A stretch of DNA of 64,000 bases from Hibiscus mutabilis. Lineage: Eukaryota > Streptophyta > Magnoliopsida > Malvales > Malvaceae. This document shows positions 24,901-35,733 of the stretch, one piece after another. Under the pieces are notes generated by a model. It did no database searches. It saw nothing but the letters and a program-made list of their open reading frames with translations, and was not told the DNA's origin. The position numbers and the translations under genes are program-made. Numbering within the stretch: the stretch's first letter is position 1; every line of letters starts with the position of its first letter. The stretch lies in assembly GCA_019671005.1 (NCBI GenBank), contig CM033718.1, forward strand, positions 19,472,014 to 19,536,013, given 5' to 3'.

Positions 24901-25289
24901 GTTAATTAGTAATGGTTGTGATCGTTTGATGTTGATGTTAGAGTAGTGTAAGTATACTGCAATGCCTTTCACGGCTAGATTAATAGGGATATGAGTAATT
25001 CATGAAGAAAATTCTAGTTAACCTTTGTTTTGGTTCGAACCATTGAATTGAGTAATTGTTTTGATTGTTTGTTACATGACAGACTTATTAATGAAAATGC
25101 GACTTCATTTAATCATCTTGGGTGCTAATCTTAAGACTCAACAACTTGAATGTCTTGTTTTGAACTTATGTGCTTCTCTTGTTTGATTGGTTAAAGATTT
25201 GCCCATCAGAAAGGGTCCTTATTTAGTTCGTATGCTTGTATTAGAACAAAGCGTATCCTTGTTTGATTGTTTCCCCTAAGCTGGTTTTA
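21934..25289 (+). repeat. 3' LTR of element B, missing its last ten bases
   Basis: It starts TGATACTCC and matches the 5' LTR up to CTGGTTTTA at 25281-25289. The expected GGATGTTACA is absent and the sequence runs straight into the body of element C's left LTR. The LTR contains a long ATTGT microsatellite (24080-24268) that makes it longer than its partner. Confidence 0.9.
24080..24268 (+). repeat. (TATTG)n pentanucleotide microsatellite inside the B 3' LTR
   Basis: About 37 pentamer units, interrupted near 24150-24190 by a short (CTTAT)n-type patch and GCATC variants. The partner LTR has only two or three units at the same place. The overlapping ORFs at 23943-24288 on both strands exist only because this pentamer contains no stop in those frames; they are not genes. 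Confidence 0.95.
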
Positions 25290-25297
25290 CTACCATT

Positions 25298-27168
25298 AAG
25301 TGGTAATCGAAAAGAAAGAAATACAAAAAAAATAGTCTTCAGTGGTAATACTCTTCTCTTTTCTTACTTTGTTGCATGCATACAAAAAATATACGTAGTA
25401 AATAAAAAATGAGAGGTTTAGAGTCGTTACCATCATCGTCAGTGGATCTCCCCTCACCAGTGATAAGCCTCTTCGGCTTTCCCAAGCCGAATATGGTGAA
25501 CTGAAAGGAGTGGGAGGCCTTTTTTGGTTTCGTTTTGGGTTGAAATAAAAAAAGGGGGTTTTCGTTTCGTATTTCTTAGATCTAGGACGGATAGAGGCAT
25601 TTTTCTCCGAATCCAAGTTCGGATTCGTGTCGAGGATAAGGTAAGAATCATTTTGGTGTGTGTTTTGGGGCTCGCCGGTGCCAGCTAGCGGCGGCCGGCG
25701 GCGGAGAAGACGGCGGTCGGCCGCCGGTTTCTGGGTTCATCAGGGGTGAGTTGAGAGAAAATGAGAGAGAACGGCTTCTTATAAAAATTGAAAAATGAAC
25801 GAAAGGGGAAAAATTTGAGTCCGGCCAAAAAAGAGGGTTTTTATAAGCGTTGTTAATTCGTGAAATGGGGAAATTATGTAATAAATCCCCCCACGTTTTC
25901 AATATTTTCGTTTGTGTCTCGCCGCATGGTATACTCACAGTTCCAGTCCCCCTTATGTTTCAAAATCTTGCAATCCCGTCCCTAAATTACATCGAATCAG
26001 TTTTGAAATGGTAAAACTACCCCTTTAACCATCCTGCGTTTTTGGATTTTTCACTTCGGGTCTGCCCCTTGGTCCAATTACAGTTTTGATCCTTTTAGGT
26101 TCTGTCTAGTTTGCAATTTCGTCCCTAAATCGCATGTTGTTATCTTTTAATTTCCGCTACTGATGTTTATTTCTTTTCATTTCAGTCCTGTTTCAATGTA
26201 AATATTCATGTTAGTCTATTATAATCGTGTATGTTGATGTAGCCTTTTGTTTTATCATATATCCTTCGTATATGCCTTGTATTTTTATGTTTACATGTAT
26301 ATGCGTGTTAAGTTCATGATGATTATGTGTCTTTATGTATTGGTTCAGTTATTCGTATCATGCATATTGTGTTCTAGTCGGCTCGTACATAACATGTTTT
26401 GTTTTTTAGTACGTATTGTATGTTCTCTTGGCTTTTAGGTTACGTGTTAGTATATTTTCTTTTTATAATATATTGCTCTATATGTGTTGAAATGTGTTTT
26501 ATTTCTAATATGTATGTCTTCTTGAAATATATGTTTTTGTCCACTCACGTATTTATTCATGCCTTGTTAGTGTGACATGTTAAATTTGTTTTTATCTACC
26601 ATTAAGATTGATATGTATATATGTTTGTTTTTAGTTACGTATTTTATTTACGTTAGATTAGTATTCTGTTATGTGAATATTTACTGTCTTTGAATTATTT
26701 GCCATGTTTTGTATTTTGCTCATTAAGGTTGCATAATGATATATAAATTGTCAATGCGGTGCCCTTTTATCCGAGCGTAAACGGGGTCAGTATCAGGCGT
26801 AGTGATAGTGGTTGGGCGTTTACTCTCGGATAACGGGGCCCTTAAAATTTATTCGCAATTATGACCGAATTTTAAACTAATCATCACTTTAATCCGGAAA
26901 ATCTAATATTAATAAAGCGGTAATTAATAAAGTACCAATTTTGGGCGGTGTGGGGGTGCTAATCCTTCCCCATCCGTAACCGACTCCCGAACTCAAAGTT
27001 TTTTGAATCTCTGGTTTTATGGTGTCCGGCCTACCTAAGTGGCCGGTGGCGACTCTAATTTTTAAATAAAATGCAGTTTTTTAAACCCCACGGAATAAAT
27101 ATTTTAATACCCGAAAAACCACAAACACTTCGAACCCACATTTTTTTAGCGAGAAGGACATCGCTACA
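25298..27168 (+). repeat. 5' LTR of element C, truncated at its left end
   Basis: It matches 40470-42248 of the right LTR from 'gtggtaatcgaaaag' onward, and ends GCTACA before the primer site. The part matching 39368-40469 is missing. It has about 80 bases (26099-26179) that the right LTR lacks. A TATA-like TTATAAAAA lies at 25778-25786 and may be the LTR promoter. A strong hairpin is at 26767-26833. The minus-strand ORFs at 25296-25938 and the plus ORF at 26247-26438 are LTR frames of no known product. Confidence 0.88.
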
Positions 27169-27170
27169 GA

Positions 27171-27188
27171 TGGCGACTCCGCTGGGGA
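27171..27188 (+). other. Primer-binding site of element C (tRNA-Arg type)
   Basis: TGGCGACTCCGCTGGGGA lies two bases after the LTR end. From memory of the group, Ogre elements use a tRNA-Arg primer with this type of sequence. It sits in the loop of a large inverted repeat (see findings). Confidence 0.75.
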
Positions 27189-27856
27189 GATTTTTGTTTT
27201 TTTTAAAAAAAAAAACAAATGAGAGTCAAGCTTTTAAAATAATTACCGCTTTATTAATATTAGAAATTTCGGGTTAAAGTGACTATTAAATTAACATTCG
27301 GTTATAATTGCGCGTTTATTTTAACGCATTTAAAATATGGCATATAAACCCGTTTTTTTTAAATGGGGGGAAAACGGTAATGCTTTCGTGGAGATATCGT
27401 TCTCCCGTATGGGCCTAGCAAGTACCTTCGGGGCTCGAGTACCTTATGCTTTCGTAAGGATATCGTTCCTTAAATGCGAGCATAAGCGAAACGGGTCCCC
27501 CCGAATTGAACTCGGTTGAAAGGAGCCTATAATGGGTGATGATCGGGGGCCTTGCTACTCTTAGTAGAGGACAGCAAGGACAATTCGGGTACCTCCTAGA
27601 ACCAAGACTGCATGTAGAGAATACATAGAAACCTACCCCTTTAGAGCCATGCGGATAACCTTAGGTTTTAGACGGGATAAATAGGGTTGTTTTGTGTGTT
27701 TATTCTGTTTAATTTTGTCCTTTTATTTATATATTTATTAATTTTATAAAATCTTGACTTGTTTTCTTTTCGCTTTTGTTTTTTTCATACATCATACATT
27801 TGCATCACATAAAGGTCTTGGATCAAGTGGTTTGCCCGATCGTAAAGTCTTTCACC
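27189..27856 (+). other. Structured 5' leader of element C
   Basis: This is non-coding sequence between the primer site and ORF1. It holds the right arm (27241-27312) of an inverted repeat with the LTR, and two similar hairpins at 27381-27420 and 27443-27486 that share the loop ATATCGTT. Packaging or dimerisation signals are usually located here in retroelements, but no function is demonstrated. Small ORFs at 27071-27519 are not thought to be real. Confidence 0.6.
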
Positions 27857-30150
27857 ATGGAAAAAAGGTGTCTTAGGAAAGAAGAGCTTAATTTGTCAGT
27901 CAGACATTGGTCAGAGGTCAATCAGAAGACCCAAGGGGACAGTTCGCCGAACGAACGCGTAATAGAAGGGTACACCTATGTGAGTCTCCAACAGAACAAC
28001 TTATGGGATCTTCAAAGCATTTGGGAAAGATGGGACCGAAGACTACAAGACTTGTTCTGCGATAGTTATGGCGACATTGCACATTTGTTATATGTTGGGT
28101 TAACCAGCCCCTGCTCTGAGCTATAGTCCAGTTCTGGAATCCAGCTTTTTGCTGCTTCACCTTCAATGGGAAGGACATGATGCCTACAGTAGAAGAATAC
28201 ACTGCTTTACTTAACCAGAAAAACATTCAGGAAGATTGGATCTATGCGAAGCCTCCGAGGAATCAGAATTACACTGCAAAACTCAAAACCTTTGCGGGAA
28301 TTAGTGACGATTGGGTTAATGGCCTGCTTCAGACCCGAGGAGACAATACAGTTTTTGCATGGGAAAGTATTCGGGACATCATACCGACACATCCAGAAGA
28401 GGCAAAGAAAATGGACCTGTTCGCCTTAGGAATATATGGCTTGGTGATCTTTCCAAGAGTACTCCGGAACATTGACATAGCCATTCTGGACTTGTTTGAG
28501 CGGGTAAAACGGAAAGCAAACCCAGTACCAGCAATCTTGGTCGAGACTTTCATTTCCTTAAATGCTAGTCGGAAACATGAAGAATGACGTTTTCGAGGAT
28601 GCGCACAGCTGTTACAGGTATGGATTTAGAGTCACATGTGGAAGACACCGATGAGGGTCCTGACGGGGATATCCTTCCAAGGTTTTTCGCCTTTACGGGA
28701 GTACTTAGCAAAGGAATGGCAAGAGGATTTGAAAACAAAAATGTGGACTAGTTTCTTCAGGAACATTCAAGACGAAGACATAGCATGGAGGGTCTCATGG
28801 CTCGGTAAAGTTAATTATTTTCTATACAGTTGTGGTGATTTCAACTGGCTGGTGATGTTGGGATTGCACGGAGGGATCGCCTGTGCTCCGCTTTTAGTGT
28901 CTCGACAGTTCAGATCACGACAGTTCTTTCCCAATACCGCCGGGTTAAGCTAAACTGAATTTCTTTTCAAAGGGGAGTTCAAAGGAAAAATTCAGACCAT
29001 CATGAGGGCTTGGGACCATTGTTACTGGATTAGGGTGGAAGGAGATACCGAGCACATGACTACCCCAGACTACGATCTTTGGAGACGTTTGAGGGTTAAT
29101 AATGTGATTCCTAAATCTGATCAAGGACCAGCAGTGTCACTAGAGGAGCTTACAAGGGCGGTACCGTCTGAAACTGACATCTTACGAAATGAACTCAAAG
29201 AAATTAAAAGGAAAATCGACATCCAACAGACCCAACATGCGAGCGAGCTCTATAAGGCAAGCTTAGAGGTTGACGAGCGGGACGGGATCATTGGGCAGTT
29301 GAAGAAATTAAATGCAGATTTGAGCGACAAGAATGCTCTTTATCAAAAAGATGCCCTTCTACTACAAGCAAAAATACAGAAAGCCGGCCGGAGTCAATTC
29401 ATAGCTGTGGAAAGAGAAAGAATGAATGGCATCCGTTTGGTGAAAGAAGAACGAGAAATCAACAAGAGAGCGATCGAGAAAGAGACAGAAAGCTGCCGGT
29501 TGGCTATGGAGGAAGAAAAACGGTCCTCCAAGAAGGCCATTGACCAAGAAAAAGAAAGATTCAGGCAAGAAATCAGCAAGGGAAAACAAGCTGTCCATCA
29601 TGAGAGAGAAAGCGTCGCCATATGGAAAAGAAAGTCCATGAGTAGACGAAATAGATTGTTAGAGATGCAAAAATTGTACGATGACACTATTTAGAGTCTG
29701 GAGCAAAGCCAAAGTCAGAATGGCGAATTAAAAGGAAAGGTGGCGGAAGTTGAACACTCCCTTCGAATGTACTGCCAGAGAAATGGTTTCACTGAGCTAC
29801 AAGAAAGAGAGCGCGAAGTAAGCATGTTACGAGCACGAATTAAGTCCCTCGAAGCAACTGTCGAGGATTACAAGGAAAGAGTTAGTGTGTTCGAGGAGGC
29901 TGCAGCCGGAGGGGACACCTATTGGCAAAAGAGACTGCGTGACGCTGCCCGGATGGTACAGGATAGGGACCAGTATTACGCAAACTTGATGGTGGACATA
30001 CAGCGAGTCGCCATGCATGTGAATGATTTGGCTATCGAGGCCGAAACACTCCGACCTTTTATAGTCCCGAAAATGGAAGAAGCTCCCAGGTTCCTCAAGT
30101 TGCTCAGGGCAATTGGAAAATTAGGAGATAGAGCTAGGGCTTATCTATAG
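27857..30150 (+). pseudogene. ORF1 upstream of gag in element C (Ogre ORF1, DUF7745-like)
   Basis: A likely start is the ATG at 27857 (MEKRCLRKEEL). The N-terminal part, read across stops and frame changes near 28125-28175 and 28585-28640, contains a PTVEEYTALL motif (about 28183) and a TRAWDHC-like segment (about 29002). I recognise this as the plant transposase/mobile-domain-like region (DUF7745) found in ORF1 of Ogre-type elements. From about 29120 to 30100 the protein is very rich in Glu, Lys and Arg with heptad-like spacing, a long coiled coil, with one TAG at 29692-29694. Full length would be about 760 residues. Its role is unknown. The minus-strand ORFs in this region are shadows. Confidence 0.75.
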
Positions 30151-30438
30151 GGCTTTGTGTTGTATTTAGCTCCTTTGTATTAGGAATCTTCATTTTGTAA
30201 TACGAACTCTGTTGTAATTTAGACCCTTTAATTCTCGTGGAAGTAGTTCAAAAGGGTGATTACCAGCGGAATCAGTGCCTTATCTGCATACATTCTTACA
30301 TTGCATCATGACATTCGTATCATTATACATGCATCTATTTTCTTGCAACCATATTAACATTATGAATATTGTGGCGCTGTGTGTAGTTAACCCACAATCA
30401 TTCATCATCCATACCTTACCCGGTTACAAAGCAAGCTC
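30151..30438 (+). other. Spacer between ORF1 and gag of element C
   Basis: No ORF. AT-rich with TTTTGTAATAC and TGCATxxx motifs. It could carry an internal promoter or a splice acceptor for gag expression, but nothing decisive is visible. Confidence 0.4.
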
Positions 30439-32859
30439 ATGGAAGACAGGATAATCAATTTAGAAAAAGGGCAAAAAGAGCTCGAGGCGAGGCTTGAAGA
30501 GACTCAAAGAAGCCTCAGTGACCAGATTGCGCAGTCGCAAGCATCTATAGTATCCGACATAACCGCATTGTTGGCTAAGAGTCTTGGAAAAAGAGTGGAA
30601 GGAGAAACCGTTCAAGAACCAGAGAGTACCCCAGTTAACTACAAGGTTCAACCAACTGCACCAAACCCGGCTAGAAAGATGTATATCGACCCTGCAGGAA
30701 TGTCATCTAGTTTTCAAATAGGGGTACCTGAAACTCAACCCCTCGACGCTGAAGCACTCTATGAAGAAGAGGTGGCGGACCCGAACATGGTTGAAAGGAT
30801 CAGGACCGAGGTAGAGAAAAAGTGGGAGGAGAGGTTTTGCCTCATGGAGGAAAAAATTAAAACGTTACAATCTATGGAAGAATCATGAAATGACGCTAGC
30901 AACTTAAGTCTGGTGTCCGATCTCGTCCTACCGCCAAAATTTAAAACGCTAGAGTTCAACAAATACGATGGAACCACGTGTCCTTCCGCACACATAACAA
31001 TGTACTGTCGAAAGATGGCGGCCTACCTTAAGGACGAAAAGCTATTGATCCATTGTTTCCAGGACAGCCTAACTGGAGCGGCGTTACGGTGGTACACCCA
31101 GTTGAGCAAGGCAAATGTGAAGACATGGAAAGATATATCAAGAGCATTTACTGAGCAATATAAGCATGTAACAGATATGACCCCCAGTAGAATTATGTTG
31201 GAAAATATGGGGCAGAAGTCCAACGAAATTCTACGGCAATACGCGCAAAGGTGGCGGGAAGTGGTCGCCCAAATTCAACCACCCCTCCCGGAACATGAAA
31301 TTACGCCGTTATTTGTTAATACTCTGAAAGGGGCACTCTTTGATCACCTCATTAATAATACAACACAGTGCTTTGCTGACTTAATCAGGACTGGGGAGTC
31401 CCTTGAATTGGCAATTAAGAGTGGTAGAATTGATGGCGGGGAAGGGTCTCGGAAGTATAGCAAGAGGAATGAAGTAAACGCCACCAGCACTTATACCACC
31501 CCGAAGAACTTCACAGTCTCACAGCCACAAGCACCTGTGGGAAAAATACAACACTCTAATCAAAGAGATGAGAGAATCTCCAGAAAAGAGAAAGAGAGAA
31601 GAACTTTCACTCCCCTACCTGTTTCGTACTCAGAACTTTATTCCCAGTTGTATGAAGCAGACCTGGTCCGTCCATATATCGTTACTCCTGTCAATCCGCC
31701 CTTCCCTTCCTGGTATAATCCGAACGCACATTGCGACTATCACGGCGGTACCCCTGGACATCCCACTGAGAACTGCCTTGCTTTCAAAAAACTTGTACAA
31801 AATTTAATCGATTCTGGGATATTGAAGTTTGAAGAACCAAGTGTAGCTAATAACCCACTGCCTAATCATGGGAACAAAGGAGTAAATGTTATTGAAGAAT
31901 ACTTTACCAAGAGGATTAAGGATGATGTGTCAGAAATCAAATCTCCTTTACGGTAGGTATTTCAACAGTTATGCATGGCCCGTGTGATCGACAAAGGCAT
32001 GATAACAAGGCAGAAGGGATGTTGAGTGTATTGCGAATTCCACCAGACTGAAGGACATGATATCCAAGAGTGCGATGAGTTCAAGAGATTGGTACAGCAA
32101 TTAATGAATGAAAAACAAATAGAATTCTTCGAGGATCCCATGGGGAAGAAGGGGTCGGACGTACACATGACGGATAGCCCCAAATCTAAATACGGGAAGG
32201 ATAGACCTTTTATCATCTCTCCCAGGCCAGGGAATGCAGGTGCCTCCCAAGGAGAAACCAACAAGATGAGTCCCAGGATCATCATTTCAGCACCATCCCC
32301 ATTCCCATTCAAAGATATGCGGCAAACCCCTTGGAATTATGCTGTAAATGTGACCACCCCAGACAAACTAGAACATGGTCAGGTAAAAGAGCCTACGCTG
32401 AAAGACCAACAAAGCCAAAATGATGTAAACGTTGGTGAGGCTGGCCATTTCACAAGGAGTGGCAGATGTTATTCCTCTGAGGCTTTAAAAGTAGCTGAAA
32501 AAGGTAAGGGGAAGAATACAGCAGTTAGCCCCACACAGATATTTGGAGAAGAACCTCCCCCAAAGATGAATGAGCAGGTAACTGAGGCCCAGGCCAAAGA
32601 ATTTCTGAAGTTCTTGAGACATAGCGAGTACAACGTAGTGGAACAACTACGAAAGCAACCGGCCAGGATCACAGTACTGGAATTACTCTTGAGTTCAGAA
32701 AAGTACCGGGAGACGCTATTAAAAGTGCTAAATCAAACTTTTGTGCCCCAGTACATTTCTGTGACAAATCTGGACATGATAGTGGGGCATATCACTGCCT
32801 ATAATCATATAACATTCAGTGATGATGAGATCCCTGAGGGAGGAATGGGGTCCACCAAA
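30439..32859 (+). pseudogene. gag: gag of element C
   Basis: A single frame runs from the ATG at 30439 with stops at 30886 (TGA), 31954 (TAG) and 32023 (TGA). The N-terminus is a short coiled coil (EDRIINLEKGQKELEARLEE). The capsid domain lies at about 30950-31420 (FNKYDGTTCPSAHITMYCRKM, LTGAALRWYTQL, WKDISRAFTEQYKHV, YAQRWREVVAQI). Two Cys/His motifs typical of Tat elements follow: CDYHGGTPGHPTENC near 31733 and CEFHQTEGHDIQEC near 32032. Both are followed by the FKxLVQxLI helix. The stops lie at different points from those in A and B and the rest of the frame is intact, so this copy decayed recently. Confidence 0.85.
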
Positions 32860-33159
32860 GCCGTTAACATCACTACCCACTGCAAAGGGTATGTAGTATC
32901 GGGCGTACTGATCGACAATGGGTCAGCATTGAATGTCTTGCCTATGGTGACTCTGCAAAAACTACCAATAGATGGTTCTCACCTAAAGCCCTGCCACAAT
33001 TCGGTAAGAGCTTTTGATGGTACGCAAAGAGGAACAATGGGGAAAATTGAGGTGCCCCTATTGATCGGACCGACTGAATATGTGATCGATTCTGTGGTGA
33101 TGGACATAAAACCATCTTACAGCTGCTTGTTGGGAAGACCATGGATCCACTCCGCATGA
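32860..33159 (+). pseudogene. Aspartic protease of element C
   Basis: It is in the same frame as gag. The active-site segment GVLIDNGSALNVLP is at about 32903-32944, with D-N-G in place of D-T/S-G; D-N/D-G is common in this lineage, so the site may be normal. The flap-side strand SCLLGRPWIHSA lies near 33122-33157 and is ended by a TGA at 33157-33159, where the family usually continues. Confidence 0.85.
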
Positions 33160-33869
33160 GTTGTCCCCTCATCATTGCATCAAAAATTAAAATTTGTAGT
33201 CGAAGGTAAATTGGTCACAGTAGAGGCTGAGCAGGAGATTGTTGCTTCCGTGACATCAGACGCCCCCTACATTCAAAATGATGAAGATGCTGCAGAATGC
33301 TCGTTTCGAGCATTAGAACTAGTGAATGCCACGTTTGTTTCGGAGGGAAGTCGGATCCCCTATCCCAGGTTATCTAATTGTACCAAGATGACTGTCGCAG
33401 AAACTTTAGGCCGAGGAGCCAAAGTAGGAAAAAGGCTGGGGAAGAAATTACAAGGAAACCTAAGAGCCAAGAATATGATAACCAAGAAGGATCGTTTCGG
33501 GCTGGGTTACCAACCAAGTGTCCAACAGAGAAAAGAGGAATACAAGAGAAAGGAAGAGCAAAGAAAAGCCAGATCTAAAGGAGAAGACATTATGTGGAGA
33601 CCAATGTCCTTTCCTAGTTTAAAAACCACTTTTGTCTCCAGAGGATTCTACCAGCCAGGTCAAGAGGTTGAAGAGGCAATTGAGGAAAATGACGTACTCA
33701 ACCAGGAGGAAATACTCAATGAATCATTTGAAGGGATGTACATCAACAAGATAGCTGGAAAAGACCGAGGCAGCAAAATGTTGACCAACATCCGCCCCTG
33801 TCGTCCCGGGGAAACACTCGATAACTGGAGCTGCATTGATCTACCAGTAGTTTTTAGGAATAGATCAGA
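33160..33869 (+). pseudogene. Post-protease region of element C with G-patch-like motif
   Basis: It continues in the gag-protease frame as far as 33869. A Gly/Lys-rich segment at about 33408-33470 (LGRGAKVGKRLGKKLQGNL) and FGLGYQPS near 33500 match the glycine-patch-like region that follows the protease in Ogre elements. A charged helical stretch and an acidic tail follow. The frame ends at a TAA (33871-33873) that falls inside the candidate intron. Confidence 0.75.
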
Positions 33870-34081
33870 GTAATGCTCCGAATCAACCTTTTGTTTTTGC
33901 CCGTAAACAATGGGGATCTCTTGTATGGGGCACCTATGTTAACTTTTTGATTGGAATGAAAATATCCCCACTTTCCTAAAATGACCAAAGTTTCATTTAT
34001 TTCATTCATGCATTCTTCATGTTCATTCCCTTCATATAAAACCGTCTCCTTCCCAATACAATTCATTCTCATTTAATGCAG
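33870..34081 (+). other. Candidate spliceable intron between protease and RT of element C
   Basis: It begins GTAATG and ends TTTAATGCAG, 212 bases, AT-rich with a pyrimidine-rich stretch before the acceptor. Removing it joins the two flanking frames exactly (split GAG codon), bypassing the TAA at 33871. Ogre elements are known to have a partly spliced intron between protease and RT. The splice sites here are my reading, not evidence from RNA. Confidence 0.7.
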
Positions 34082-35290
34082 GTCGCTCATGATTGACAAC
34101 ATGAATGATACCGGATCCAATCCTGGAGTGAATTTTGAATGCCCTAAGGTCTCAGAGGGAATTGAGGAAGGATATGATGAGATAGAATGTGAGGTCCCGG
34201 AAGAGTTAAAGAGAATGGTGGCCAACGAAGAAAGGCAGATCATGCCCCACCAAGAAGAAACAGAAGTTGTAAACTTGGGGACTGAAGAAGAGAGAAAAGA
34301 AATAAAAGTAGGAACGACGATTTCCTCAAAAACCAAGCACGAACTGACAACCCTACTTCAGGAATTCAAGGATGTCTTCGCCTGGACTTATCAAGATATG
34401 CCAGGGTTGAATACCAACATAGTGGTGCACAAATTGCCGACAAAATCGGAATGCAAACCAATACAGCAAAAACTTCAGAGAATGAGACCAGATATGTTGT
34501 TAAAGATCCGAGAGGAAGTAAAAAAATAGTTTGATGCTGGGTTCTTGGAGGTAGCCAAATACCCCGAATGGGTTGCAAACATTGTACCGGTACCAAAGAA
34601 GGACGGGAAAGTTCGTATGTGTGTATATTATAGGGATCTAAACCGAGCTAGCCCTAAAGACAACTTCCCCTTACCACATATTGACACGCTGGTTGACAAC
34701 ACTGCAGGACACTCATGGTTTTCATTCATGGACGGCTTCTCAGGGTACAATCAGATAAAGATGGACTCTAACGACATGGAGAAAACTACTTTCATAACCA
34801 TGTGGGGAACTTTTTGTTATCGGGTGATGTCGTTTGGGCTAAAGAACGCGGGGGCAACATACCAAAGAGCAATGGTGACTCTTTTCCATGACATGATGCA
34901 CAAAGAAATAGAAGTATACGTGGACGACATGATTGCCAAATCCCGAACAGAGGAAGAGCACCTACAGAACTTGAGAAAACTATTCCAAAGACTACGGAAG
35001 TACCAACGGAGGCTCAATCCTGCCAAGTGTACCTTCGCCATTACTTCTGGAAAACTCCTAGGGTTCGTGGTAAGCAGAAGAGGGATTGAGATCGATCCAG
35101 ATAAAGTGAAAGCCATCCAGGATCTCTCACCACCCCACACTCAGAAGGAAGTTCGCGGTTTCCTGGGGAGGTTGAATTATATCTCTCGTTTCATTTCCCA
35201 ATTAACCGACCGATGTGACCCGGTCTTCAGACTTCTTAGAAAGAATAATCCTGGTGTGTGGGATGAGGAATGTCAAAGAGCCCTAGAAAA
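34082..35290 (+). pseudogene. Reverse transcriptase of element C
   Basis: An N-terminal acidic extension (34089-34320) is followed by FKDVFAWTYQDMPGL near 34365, which marks the start of the RT domain in this lineage. A TAG at 34527-34529 interrupts just before FDAGFLEVAKYPEWVANIV. Further motifs are KKDGKVRMCVYYRDLN (about 34590), MDGFSGYNQI (about 34727), MSFGLKNAGATYQR (about 34828) and the catalytic YVDDMIAKS (about 34916). GFVVSRRGIEIDPDKVKAI and VRGFLGRLNYISRFI follow. It has only one stop, unlike the RTs of A and B. The minus-strand ORF 34817-35140 is a shadow. Confidence 0.88.
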
Positions 35291-35733
35291 GATCAAAAAG
35301 TACCAGATCGACCATTAATTCTCTACCTGACAGTTTTTGAGAATTCAATGAGATGCGTATTGGGGCAACACGATGAGTCAAGAAAAAAGGAGCAAGCCAT
35401 CTATTACCTAAGCAGGAAATTCAATGATTACGAAACGCGGGGTACCCTTGGCAAAAAAGCCGTGTTATGCTCTAGTTTGGGCTACCAAGCGGCTTAGACA
35501 AATATATCTTTGTACCATACTACTTAGTTGATATCCAAGCTAGACCCGTTGAAGTTCTTAATGGAAGCGCCAGCACTAACAGGAAGGATGGCCCGATGGC
35601 GGATGCTCTTATCCGAATTTGATATCGTATCGTTAACGTAAAGCCGTAAAGGGAGTCTTTGTAGCAGATTTCCTAGCTAGTCGTGCTTTCGCGACTATGA
35701 GGCATTGAACTTTAATTTCCCCTGCACGAAGAC
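35291..35733 (+). pseudogene. RNase H domain of element C, degenerate
   Basis: This is the normal gypsy RNase H after RT. After a frameshift near 35300 it reads LILYLTVFENSMRCVLGQHDES then AIYYLSRKFNDYETR. The catalytic Asp expected in the DxSMG-type motif is not present (ENSMR). A further stop at 35495 is followed by segments resembling YHTTWLISKLDPLKF and ALTGRMARWRMLLSEFDIV to about 35640. Confidence 0.75.

Larger units (their letters stand above)
13855..25289 (+). mobile_element. Ty3/gypsy chromovirus-type retrotransposon B (Tekay/Del-like)
   Basis: The element is about 11.4 kb with LTRs of 3.2-3.4 kb, a tRNA-Met-like primer site, gag, protease, RT, RNase H, integrase with a chromodomain-like tail, and a polypurine tract. 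It inserted into the Athila fragment; ATTTG (13850-13854) would be the left target duplication, but the right one is gone because the element's last ten bases are missing at the junction with element C. Catalytic residues are lost in protease and integrase, so it is dead. It is related to A in the coding region, but its LTRs are not alike. Confidence 0.88.

Noticed and set aside
25296..25938. Host gene exon on the minus strand
   Set aside because: The same sequence is in both LTRs of element C, so the frame belongs to the LTR.
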